Source: Cellulophaga sp. RHA19
Lineage (GTDB): Bacteria; Bacteroidota; Bacteroidia; Flavobacteriales; Flavobacteriaceae
Direction: 5' to 3'
Assembly (NCBI RefSeq): GCF_002813425.1
Contig: NZ_PHUL01000001.1
Span: 1,685,001 to 1,749,000, forward strand
Length of the DNA: 64,000 nt
Shown: piece by piece, positions 54,701 through 60,901 of the stretch
Position numbering within the stretch: the first letter of the stretch is position 1
Layout: each line of letters starts with the position of its first letter
Notes under the pieces: generated by a model
What the model was told of the DNA's origin: nothing
The model's input: the letters and a program-made list of their open reading frames with translations, nothing else
Database searches by the model: none
Program-made: the position numbers and the translations under genes

Positions 54701-55737
54701 TTTGCATCAACATCGTCTTGAACGTTTGTTATAGCTGTATTAGCTGTTGTTATGTTTGATGCATTAGTTGCAATGTTAGTTTGTAAAGCAGCATCGTCAT
54801 AAAAAGCACCACCATCAGCACCCGCAGTCACATCGTTATCAGCATCAGTACTTACTATTACTTGTGTAGAACCTGCTACTTGATTATCAACATAAGTTTT
54901 TACTGCGTTTTGAGTGGGGAACAAATCATTTGAAGTTCCTAATGTTACTACGTCAGATTTGTTAGCGCTGTTTTCTTTGTCATTTTGCAAAGCAGTGATT
55001 GCTGTGTTTGCTGCAGCTTCATTGTTGTCAACATCAGTTTGTACTGCATTAATTGCCGCAGTAGTAGTTGTATTATTTGTTGTTAACTCTGCTTCAGTAA
55101 CAAACGTAGCGTCTAAATCTTGAGATAACGTTCCGTCTGCATCTGTAATTTCTAAAGCTGTACCGTTTAAACTAAAGTCAGTATTTAATTCGTTTGTATC
55201 ATCCGCATCAGCATCATTAACATTTATAGTAACAGAACCGCCGTTTTCTAAAGTTAAACTACCAGGATTGCCATCTGTAGTTAGATTTTGATTATCTGTA
55301 CCATCAAAATTAATGGAAGTTCCGTCACCGTTTACAAAGCTAAATGTACCATCTCCGTTGTCTGATAGTTGTGCTTTTGTAATAACAACAGTAATATTGT
55401 TTTCGTTTGTGTATGAAAACGTACCGTCATTATTATCAAAAATAACGGTGTTAGTTTGGTTAAAAGAACTTGTGTTGCATAAAGATTGCCACAAAATACC
55501 ATTGTATTGAAACATACAACCTTCATCTGTGTTATACACCATAGCGCCAGTTAGGGGAGTAATGGCATTCATTTGAGTATTTGTAACTCTAGTTAAAATT
55601 AACACCTTATCTGTACTTTCTAACTCTAAAATAGAAGCAGAATCTATTGTGTTTATATCATTACCTATTTTTACTTGCCCAAAAGAGTATTGAGCCATAG
55701 CAAAAAAACTGATTAATAATAATTTGTTGATTTTCAT
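48796..55737 (-). CDS. Giant repeat fibre/adhesin protein, 2313 aa
   Basis: An exported protein (signal peptide residues 1-20, ending 'AQYSFG'). An N-terminal module (21-90: 'SASILELESTDKVLILTRVT', 'PLTGAMVYNTDEGCMFQYNG') is shared with the 888-aa protein. A low-complexity 'DGDGTFSF'-like region follows (about 90-230). From about residue 255 to 2150 there are 15 repeat units of 107-132 aa plus one degenerate unit. Each unit has 'LFPTQNAVKTYVDNQVAGS', 'VIVSTDADNDVTAGADGGAF' and an Ala/Asn/Asp-rich helix ('AANTAIAAVQTDVDNNEA'). The KTYVD segment is common in phage tail fibres. The C-terminal 160 residues ('GVGHYRVNLPAGTVSDANYI', 'FDSEFMFVILDL') look like a head domain. No T9SS CTD is visible. 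I infer a long, possibly trimeric, surface fibre. Confidence 0.85.
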   Translation of the reverse strand: MKINKLLLISFFAMAQYSFGQVKIGNDINTIDSASILELESTDKVLILTRVTNTQMNAITPLTGAMVYNTDEGCMFQYNGILWQSLCNTSSFNQTNTVIFDNNDGTFSYTNENNITVVITKAQLSDNGDGTFSFVNGDGTSINFDGTDNQNLTTDGNPGSLTLENGGSVTINVNDADADDTNELNTDFSLNGTALEITDADGTLSQDLDATFVTEAELTTNNTTTTAAINAVQTDVDNNEAAANTAITALQNDKENSANKSDVVTLGTSNDLFPTQNAVKTYVDNQVAGSTQVIVSTDADNDVTAGADGGAFYDDAALQTNIATNASNITTANTAITNVQDDVDANETAANTAIAAVQTDVDNNEAAANTAITLKEDSANKSDAVTLGTSDDLFPTQNAVKTYVDNQVAGSAQVIVSTDADNDVTAGADGGAFYDDAALQTNIATNATNITAANTAITDAQNDVDANETAANTAIAAVQTDVDNNEAAANTAITALQNDKENSANKSDVVTLGTSDDLFPTQNAVKTYVDNQVAGSAQVIVSTDADNNVTAGADGGAFYDDAALQTSIATNATNITAANTAITNVQNDVDANETAANTAIAAVQTDVDNNEADADAAINAANTAITALQNDKENSANKSDVVTLGTSDDLFPTQNAVKTYVDNQVAGSAQVIVSTDTDNDVTAGADGGAFYDDAALQTSIATNATNITAETTRATNAENAIQADVDANETAANTAIALKEDSANKSDAVTLGTSDDLFPTQNAVKTYVDNQVAGSAQVIVSTDADNDVTAGADGGAFYDDAALQTNIATNATNITAANTAITNVQNDVDANETAANTSIAAVQTDVDNNEAAANTAIALKENSANKSDAVTLGTSDDLFPTQNAVKTYVDNQVAGSAQVIVSTDADNDVTAGADGGAFYDDAALQTNIATNATNITAANTAITDVQNDVDANETAANTAIAAVQTDVDNNEAAANTAIALKEDSANKSDVVTLGTSDDLFPTQNAVKTYVDNQVAGSTQIIVSTDADNDVTAGADGGAFYDDAALQTSITTNATNITAANTAITNVQNDVDANETAANTAIAAVQTDVDNNEAAANTAIALKEDSANKSDVVTLGTSDDLFPTQNAVKTYVDNQVAGSAQVIVSTDADNDVTAGADGGAFYDDAALQTNIATNATNITAANTAITNVQNDVDANETAANTAIAAVQTDVDNNEADADAAITAANTAITALQNDKEDSANKSDAVTLGTSDDLFPTQNAVKTYVDNQVAGSAQVIVSTDADNDVTAGADGGAFYDDAALQTNIATNATNITAETTRATNAENAIQADVDANETAANTAIAAVQTDVDNNEAAANTAIALKENSANKSDVVTLGTSDDLFPTQNAVKTYVDNQVAGSAQVIVSTDADNDVTAGADGGAFYDDAALQTNIATNASNITAANTAITNVQNDVDANETAANTAIAAVQTDVDNNEADADAAITSANSAITALQNDKEDSANKSDVVTLGTSDDLFPTQNAVKTYVDNQVAGSAQVIVSTDADNDVTAGADGGAFYDDTALQTSIATNATNITAANTAITNVQNDVDANETAANTAIAAVQTDVDNNEADADAAITAANTAITALQNDKENSANKSDVVTLGTSDDLFPTQNAVKTYVDNQVAGSAQVIVSTDADNDVTAGTDGGAFYDDAALQTNIATNATNITAANTAITNVQNDVDANETAANTAIAAVQTDVDNNEAAANTAIALKEDSANKSDVVTLGTSDDLFPTQNAVKTYVDNQVAGSAQVIVSTDADNDVTAGADGGAFYDDAALQTNIATNATNITAETTRATNAENAIQADVDANETAANTAIAAVQTDVDNNEAAANTAIALKENSANKSDVVTLGTSDDLFPTQNAVKTYVDNQVAGSTQVIVSTDADNDVTAGADGGAFYDDAALQTSIATNASNITAETTRATNAENAIQADIDANETAANTAIAAVQTDVDNNEAAANTAITTLQNDKEDSANKSDVVTLGTSDDLFPTQNAVKTYVDNQVAGSAQVIVSTDADNDVTAGADGGAFYDDAALQTSIATNASNITAANTAITDVQNDVDANETAANTAIAAVQTDVDSNEAAANTAIALKEDSANKSDATDLGDTTPSTTLFPTQNAVKTYVDTQISGIVGGTVTSLTQDNSTGVISYVNESVVTQTADVISADTGNHVKAGTDGGAFYSSMVKALGKVNALGVVIKGTTGVTVVKQLGVGHYRVNLPAGTVSDANYIIQLSQPGRNGAGNDDPGISYSNQTSTGFDVIVGDNDNGGTDRARFDSEFMFVILDL
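49264..54980 (-). repeat. Array of 15 coding repeats, 321-396 bp each
   Basis: Using the 'KTYVD' codons as anchor, the distances between successive units in N-to-C order are 121, 125, 132, 107, 121, 121, 121, 132, 125, 132, 132, 121, 125, 129 and 124 codons, the last being the distance to the divergent 16th unit. Units are nearly identical at DNA level apart from synonymous changes and whole-cassette differences (for example 'AANTAITNVQNDV' versus 'AETTRATNAENAIQADV', and 'AAANTAIALKED' versus 'ADADAAITAANTAITALQND'). Such an array should recombine readily and is prone to misassembly. Confidence 0.85.
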
Positions 55738-56101
55738 TTGTTTATATATGGGTTAGCATTTGTAAATTAATAAATTAATGGAAAATTGTAGAAATTATGT
55801 TGTAAAACATAGTTTATTGTATGTGTTACGACTTTTTTGTAGGCTTTATGTGCTTATGTAAGTCTGTAAAGCCTTTGTTTTAAGTAGTTTTAGTGTTTGT
55901 CTATTATAAAAATACAAAAATAAGATTTGAATTTACGTATTCAATTAAAAGTAAATTCTTACAATTGTGTTAAAGCTAAAAATAACCATTGTTATTCTAC
56001 TACTTTATTTGCTGCTTATAAACCAATTTATGGCATAAAAAAAGCAGGCTAAAAAGCCTGCTTGTATATAAAATAATGATGATTTGTTAACTTACATAGT
56101 A
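55738..56101. other. Gap between CTD protein 2 and the giant fibre gene
   Basis: This 364-nt stretch holds the terminator at 56034-56062 and, presumably, the promoter of the giant fibre gene on the minus strand. I see no exact TAnnTTTG there, no open frame and no other repeat. Confidence 0.5.
56034..56062 (-). terminator. Terminator after CTD protein 2
   Basis: The perfect stem AAGCAGGCT / AGCCTGCTT with a 4-nt loop, followed by seven T on the minus strand, lies 39 nt past the stop codon. It separates the first fibre/CTD module from the giant fibre gene. Confidence 0.88.
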
Positions 56102-57259
56102 CTAATTTCCTGTGCCGGTTAAGTACAAAAATCCTTGGTACTCTAGCTGTAAATCATCTAAAAATACAAGGTAAAAATAAACACCACTTGGTAGACCTTC
56201 GTTTCTTTTGTATACGTTATTGTTTATGTTAGAGTAGCCATTAAACTCATTAGTGTAATTGTCTTTTTCAAAAACTTGAAGTCCGTTTCGGTCGTAAATA
56301 CGAAGCCTATTATTTGGAGATTGTTCTAATTCTGGAATTACAAGAAAATCGTTTACACCATCGCCATTATTACTTACGTAGTAATTTTCTAGGTCTAATA
56401 ACTCTGTTGGTATGGCCATTTTAGCCAAAGTAATAACTTCGTAATTGTTAGGAACAAAAGTCTCAGAGGTTACTGCTCCTTGATTTATGTCGCCAATTGG
56501 ATCTACACTACCTAAGTTTACCCATCTTCTTTGTGTTCTGTGCCAACCCGCAATACCTATTTGGTAATACTCATCTACAAGGCTACCAATATCGCTACGG
56601 TTGTTCCAAGAAATACTTACGGTTGATGGTAAACTACTGTCTATATCCCAAAACTCTGTTGTGCTCACGGCTCTAACTTCTTTTTCTTTACTATTGGTAT
56701 TAAAACTGGTAGCAAAGGTTGATGGCAAGTTGGGATCTTCAAAAAAGTAAGCACATTTAGCAGTGGCATTTTCGCTTTGCGACTGTAATGTTAATGGTCT
56801 AATGTAACCAGAATCACCTACGGTAAAAAAGAAATTTTGTTTTTGTTCTACCATCATATACCCATCTACTTTAGACAGGTTGGACTCGCCAACCGTAAAA
56901 GCATTTGGCAATAGTTTAATGTTTTCTAACGGATTATTACGGTAGGTTACAAAGTCGCCATCTACTAAATTTAAAGCATTAGTTACTGTAATAGAAGTCT
57001 CTAGAATAGCAGAACTAAAAGGTTTAAAAATTTCTACATCATAAAAAACAGGAATAAAAGCACCAGTAACACTTGTGGTAACCTGACCGTAAAACCCTGC
57101 TGTACCCAAATTTTGGTCAAACGTAGCATCGTTAATAAGGTTAGTGTGTAGACCAAGCGTACCCGTATCATGTATGCGCATGCTACCGTTGTTGTACATA
57201 GCATTTTGTGCTACGGCAACAGAACTACAACATAAAAATATGTAAAGTAAGTTTTTCAT
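56102..57259 (-). CDS. T9SS type-B CTD surface protein 2
   Basis: A 385-aa paralogue of the protein at 46481-47635. The signal peptide is 'LLYIFLCCSSVAVAQ'. Its beta-rich middle contains 'GFYGQVTTSVTGAFIPVFYD' and 'WDIDSSLPSTVSISWNNRSD'. The C-terminal sorting domain reads 'YYVSNNGDGVNDFLVIPE', 'LRIYDRNGLQVFEKDNYTNE' and 'LPSGVYFYLVFLDD...GFLYL'. Note that 'VSNNGDGVND' and 'DRNG' replace the common 'SPNGDGVND' and 'NRWG'. It begins 3 nt after the 888-aa fibre gene and is therefore cotranscribed with it. Confidence 0.9.
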   Translation of the reverse strand: MKNLLYIFLCCSSVAVAQNAMYNNGSMRIHDTGTLGLHTNLINDATFDQNLGTAGFYGQVTTSVTGAFIPVFYDVEIFKPFSSAILETSITVTNALNLVDGDFVTYRNNPLENIKLLPNAFTVGESNLSKVDGYMMVEQKQNFFFTVGDSGYIRPLTLQSQSENATAKCAYFFEDPNLPSTFATSFNTNSKEKEVRAVSTTEFWDIDSSLPSTVSISWNNRSDIGSLVDEYYQIGIAGWHRTQRRWVNLGSVDPIGDINQGAVTSETFVPNNYEVITLAKMAIPTELLDLENYYVSNNGDGVNDFLVIPELEQSPNNRLRIYDRNGLQVFEKDNYTNEFNGYSNINNNVYKRNEGLPSGVYFYLVFLDDLQLEYQGFLYLTGTGN

Positions 57260-57262
57260 AGT

Positions 57263-59929
57263 TTAAAAATCTGATACAGTAAAGAACCATTCTGTAACTT
57301 CAACATTTGCTGAACTATTATTTTTTGTTTGAACAGTAAAACCATTAACTGTTTGGGTAGTAACATATATACTATAATCACCAACTACAGTTAAATTTAT
57401 TATATAATTAGCATCAGGCATTGGATTAGTAAAGTTCACAGTACTTGTGCCTAAAGAACCTGATATCGTAGCTCCATTGACTTTTATTGCATTAGCTCCA
57501 TTAGCTTTTCCCATAACAAATGTTGTTGGGTTTTTCCATTCGGTTCCTGTAGCAGTTGAGGTTAAAACCTGTCCTGCTGTACCTACTGAGTTGTTAATAT
57601 CTTCAATTGTGCCTTCTAGTTTTAATTTTTCACGAACAGTAACGGTAGTGTTGCTTGATGTTTCATCAATATTGAGGGCCTCAATGCTGCCAACAGAAAA
57701 ACCAATTTCATCAGCGGCAGGGTTAGAAATACCTGTGTCTAAATCTTCAGCGAATCGATAAGCAGGTGTAGTAGTGCTACCGTTACTAGGAGCTTGGTAG
57801 CCAGTTGCTCGTATAACGCCATCAACTCTCAATTTGTTTGTTCCTGGTGCATTAGTCCCTATTACCATACTACCAGGGCCACTAAAGAATAAATCATTTC
57901 CATTTAAATCATAAGTTCTGTCTTCTCCTGTTGGCTGTGTCAAATCTGTAGTGGATAAATTTCCTAATGCAGCAACTTGCGCATCTACATATGTTTTAAC
58001 AGCATTTTGGGTAGGGTATAATGCAGTAGAAGGTGAAGCAGCTCCTAAATCAGTTGCATCAGATTTGTTACTTAAATTTTCTTTATCATTCTGTAAAGCA
58101 GTAATATCTGTGTCATTGCTTGTAATGTTAGTAGTATTTGCATTCTCAGCATTAGTTGCTCTTGTAGTTTCGGCAGTTATTGCCGTTGTGTTAGTCGCAA
58201 TGTTTGTTTGTAAGGCAGCATCATCATAAAAAGCACCACCATCAGCACCAGCAGTAACATCGTTGTCAGCATCAGTACTTACAATTACTTGATCAGAGGC
58301 TGCAACTTGTGTGTCTACATAAGTTTTTACAGCAAGTTCGGTAGGGAACTTTGTATTTGTACCATCCGCTAAAGTTACATCTGTAGACTTATTAGCAGTG
58401 TCTTCTTTTGTGGCTAAAGCAGTAGCTCCTGCAGCAACTTGTGTGTCTACATACGTTTTTACAGCAAGTTCAGTAGGGAACTTAGTGTTAGTCGCGTCAG
58501 CTAAGTTTACATCTGTAGATTTATTTGCGGTATCTTCTTTATCACTCTCTAAATCAGAAATATCTGTATCGTTATTAGTAATGTTACTTGTGTTAGTCGC
58601 AATGTTTGTTTGTAAGGCAGCATCATCATAAAAAGCACCACCATCAGCACCAGCAGTAACATCGTTTTCAGCATCAGTACTTACAATTACTTGGTCAGAG
58701 GCTGCAACTTGTGTGTCTACATACGTTTTTACAGCAAGTTCCGTTGGGAAGTTGGTGTTAGTAGCATCTGCTAAAGTTACATCTGTAGACTTATTTGCGG
58801 TATCTTCTTTTAGAGCGATTGCTGTATTTGCTGCCGTTTCGTTAGCATCTACATCATTCTGTACAGCTAAAATTGCAGCATCAGCATCAGCTTCATTAGT
58901 ATCAACATCAGATTGTATATTATTTTCGGCAGTAGTAGCTCTTAAAACTTCCGCAGCTAAGGCAGCATTTGCAACTACTCCTGCGGCAGCAATTTCATTG
59001 TCTACATACAATTTAGTAGCAGCATCATCATCTAAGGTTGGGTTTGCAAGACTATTTATTTGAAAGCCCCCTAAAGAAACATCTGTTGTAGCATCACCAA
59101 ATCCGCTTAAAGGAATATTTGTTTTATCTAATTTCGCATTCGTAATTCCACCATCGGTAACCACAATACTTGTGGCATTTAAAGTTGTGCCAATTCCTCC
59201 GGTTACTGTTATAGATGCATCATCTGCAGTTAAATCTTGTCCTGCAATATTGGTAGCATCTAAAGTTCCCCATTCTACATTGGTACCTGTAGCATTTGTT
59301 TTTAAAACTTGGCTTGGTGTTGTGCTTGGTTGTATTTTTACGGGTGTAACCGACTCGTCTATAAGATTATTTGTATTTACACTTGTATCTCCTAACTCAT
59401 CTACACCAATAGCATCATCTGCAATTTTAGTTCTGCCAATTGTTTTGTTTAGTATAGAGTTTCCGTGTACTTGATCTACTTCAATATTAACCGTATTTCC
59501 ATCATCTGTTATTTTTATTCCGCTAGAAAAAGTAGCTCCAAAACTACCTGTATGATTGCTTGTAAAGGCAGGAGTCTCAAACGTAATATCATCACCAGCC
59601 GCATTTGTAAAGGTGTAGGTGTCATCACCATTATCAACTAAATTAATATCTGCAGCATTTTCTGCTTCACATAAGTTAATCCATTCTGTCCCGTTAAAAT
59701 AATGCAAACAACTGGTATCTGTATTGTAAATTACAGCACCGTTAAGTGGTGTAATGGCTTCCATTTGCAGGGTAGAAAGTCTAGTTACTACTAAAGCTTT
59801 ACTAGTGCTTTCTAATTCTAAAACCGAATTAAAATGTAGGTTTTGAGGGTTTTCGCCAATTTTTACTTGCGCTTGTGTGCTAGTAAAGAGACAGATACTA
59901 AAAAGTAATCCGAAAACTAATTTTTTCAT
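57263..59929 (-). CDS. Fibre-like exported repeat protein, 888 aa
   Basis: An exported protein (signal peptide 'KLVFGLLFSICLFTSTQAQ'), homologous at its N-terminus to the giant fibre ('FNSVLELESTSKALVVTRLS', 'PLNGAVIYNTDTSCLHYFNG'). A beta-rich region (about 90-300) is followed by four clear 'KTYVD' segments and one degenerate copy ('TKLYVDNEIAAAG'), alternating with helical stretches ('DVDANETAANTAIALKEDTA'). Then come the tail-fibre-like 'KLRVDGVIRATGYQ' and 'PAYRFAEDLDTGISNPAADE', also seen in the 308-aa protein. The C-terminal head ('NFTNPMPDANYIINLTVVGD') resembles that of the giant protein ('VSDANYIIQLSQPG'). I use the ATG at 59929, where the signal peptide starts. It is the first gene of a two-gene unit with CTD protein 2. 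Confidence 0.85.
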   Translation of the reverse strand: MKKLVFGLLFSICLFTSTQAQVKIGENPQNLHFNSVLELESTSKALVVTRLSTLQMEAITPLNGAVIYNTDTSCLHYFNGTEWINLCEAENAADINLVDNGDDTYTFTNAAGDDITFETPAFTSNHTGSFGATFSSGIKITDDGNTVNIEVDQVHGNSILNKTIGRTKIADDAIGVDELGDTSVNTNNLIDESVTPVKIQPSTTPSQVLKTNATGTNVEWGTLDATNIAGQDLTADDASITVTGGIGTTLNATSIVVTDGGITNAKLDKTNIPLSGFGDATTDVSLGGFQINSLANPTLDDDAATKLYVDNEIAAAGVVANAALAAEVLRATTAENNIQSDVDTNEADADAAILAVQNDVDANETAANTAIALKEDTANKSTDVTLADATNTNFPTELAVKTYVDTQVAASDQVIVSTDAENDVTAGADGGAFYDDAALQTNIATNTSNITNNDTDISDLESDKEDTANKSTDVNLADATNTKFPTELAVKTYVDTQVAAGATALATKEDTANKSTDVTLADGTNTKFPTELAVKTYVDTQVAASDQVIVSTDADNDVTAGADGGAFYDDAALQTNIATNTTAITAETTRATNAENANTTNITSNDTDITALQNDKENLSNKSDATDLGAASPSTALYPTQNAVKTYVDAQVAALGNLSTTDLTQPTGEDRTYDLNGNDLFFSGPGSMVIGTNAPGTNKLRVDGVIRATGYQAPSNGSTTTPAYRFAEDLDTGISNPAADEIGFSVGSIEALNIDETSSNTTVTVREKLKLEGTIEDINNSVGTAGQVLTSTATGTEWKNPTTFVMGKANGANAIKVNGATISGSLGTSTVNFTNPMPDANYIINLTVVGDYSIYVTTQTVNGFTVQTKNNSSANVEVTEWFFTVSDF

Positions 59930-59950
59930 ATAGTAGGAGTGTTTTAAAAA

Positions 59951-59967
59951 TGCAATTACGCATTGCA
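59951..59967. promoter_or_regulatory. Palindrome at the fibre gene transcription start
   Basis: The perfect inverted repeat TGCAAT-N5-ATTGCA lies 2 nt downstream of the -7 element of the 888-aa fibre gene and 21 nt upstream of its start codon. It therefore covers the likely transcription start. Position and symmetry suit an operator for a dimeric repressor, but no other copy was noticed, so this is only a candidate. Confidence 0.35.
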
Positions 59968-59969
59968 AA

Positions 59970-59977
59970 CAAAAATA
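59970..59977 (-). promoter_or_regulatory. -7 promoter element of the 888-aa fibre gene
   Basis: TATTTTTG on the minus strand fits TAnnTTTG and lies 40 nt upstream of the ATG at 59929. Confidence 0.5.
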
Positions 59978-60059
59978 TAGTAAAGATATGTTAACACCTA
60001 AAACAGTGGTTAAAAGACAAAATTTGTCCTATAAATGACATCCAAACATTATATGTTGT

Positions 60060-60752
60060 TTAAAAATCTATTGTTTTGCTTTCGTAAGGTGTTTTTTGTG
60101 CTTCAAAAATACGTGCAGTGTGTTTGCCTTTTAGGGTAATTTTTGTGTCTTGTACCAGTAAAAAACTACCTTCTCTTAAGCCAACTACAGGTGTGCTGTT
60201 AAACGCGTGAAACTCTTTTAGTCTAGTTTCTCTGGTTTCGCCATTGTGTTTGCTATTAGGGTCTGGGTCTAAATAATGTGCATTTATATTAAAAGGGACC
60301 AATTGCATTGTAGCAAAACTTGGCGGGTAAACAATTGGCATATCATTAGTAGTGTGCATACTTACACCTGCAATATTACTACCTGCGCTTGTACCCATAT
60401 ATGGTTTGCCTGTGTTAATATGTTCTTTTAAATAATGCATAGCATCTTGTGCGTATAATTGTTGTACAAGTAAAAATGTATTTCCGCCGCCACAGAAAAA
60501 TGCTTGTGCTTTATTAATGCCTTCTTGTGCGTTTTTGTAGGTGTGTAAGCCTATTATTTTTTTATTAATTCTAGCAAAAGCTTTTGCTGCAATTTCTGTA
60601 TAATTGTCGTGGCTAATACCACCTGGTCTTGCAAATGGGATAAATGTAATAGTGTCTACGTCTTTAAAAAACAAGGCAACATCGTCTAAAATATATTCTA
60701 GGTAATGCTCTCCAAATAAGGTAGATGTGCTTGCTAATAATAAGTTTTTCAT
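60060..60752 (-). CDS. pepE: Dipeptidase E (alpha-aspartyl dipeptidase)
   Basis: A 230-aa serine peptidase of family S51 that cleaves N-terminal aspartyl dipeptides. The nucleophile elbow is 'YMGTSAGSNIAGVS', preceded by 'AFFCGGGNTFLLVQQL' and followed by 'LDPDPNSKHNGETRETRL', which carries the family's catalytic His region. Choosing the ATG at 60752 gives the E. coli length (229 aa) and the usual N-terminus 'KNLLLASTST'. A 16-residue basic extension from 60800 is unlikely. It appears monocistronic. Confidence 0.92.
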   Translation of the reverse strand: MKNLLLASTSTLFGEHYLEYILDDVALFFKDVDTITFIPFARPGGISHDNYTEIAAKAFARINKKIIGLHTYKNAQEGINKAQAFFCGGGNTFLLVQQLYAQDAMHYLKEHINTGKPYMGTSAGSNIAGVSMHTTNDMPIVYPPSFATMQLVPFNINAHYLDPDPNSKHNGETRETRLKEFHAFNSTPVVGLREGSFLLVQDTKITLKGKHTARIFEAQKTPYESKTIDF

Positions 60753-60901
60753 AAACGGTGCTCTTTTTTTTATTTTATTTTGATTATTACAAATTAACAA
60801 AAGTTTAATGGTACTCTATTTTTTTTGAATGTAAATTGCATTTCATTATATTTAAGAGATGCTAAAAGAAACTATTTTTTTAGTCTCTAAAAACTACCTT
60901 T

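Noticed and set aside
49264..54980. Possible CRISPR array or non-coding tandem repeat
   Set aside because: Units are 321-396 bp, fully coding in one frame, with synonymous differences and no unique spacers.
49015..55510. Many short plus-strand open frames inside the giant repeat gene
   Set aside because: They repeat in step with the coding repeats of the opposite strand, lack signal peptides or family motifs, and are explained as antisense shadows of the Ala/Asn/Asp-rich repeats.
46481..59977. Prophage or phage-tail remnant
   Set aside because: Only tail-fibre-like modules are present. There are no structural, packaging, lysis or integration genes, all fibre proteins have Sec signal peptides, and the partners have T9SS domains.
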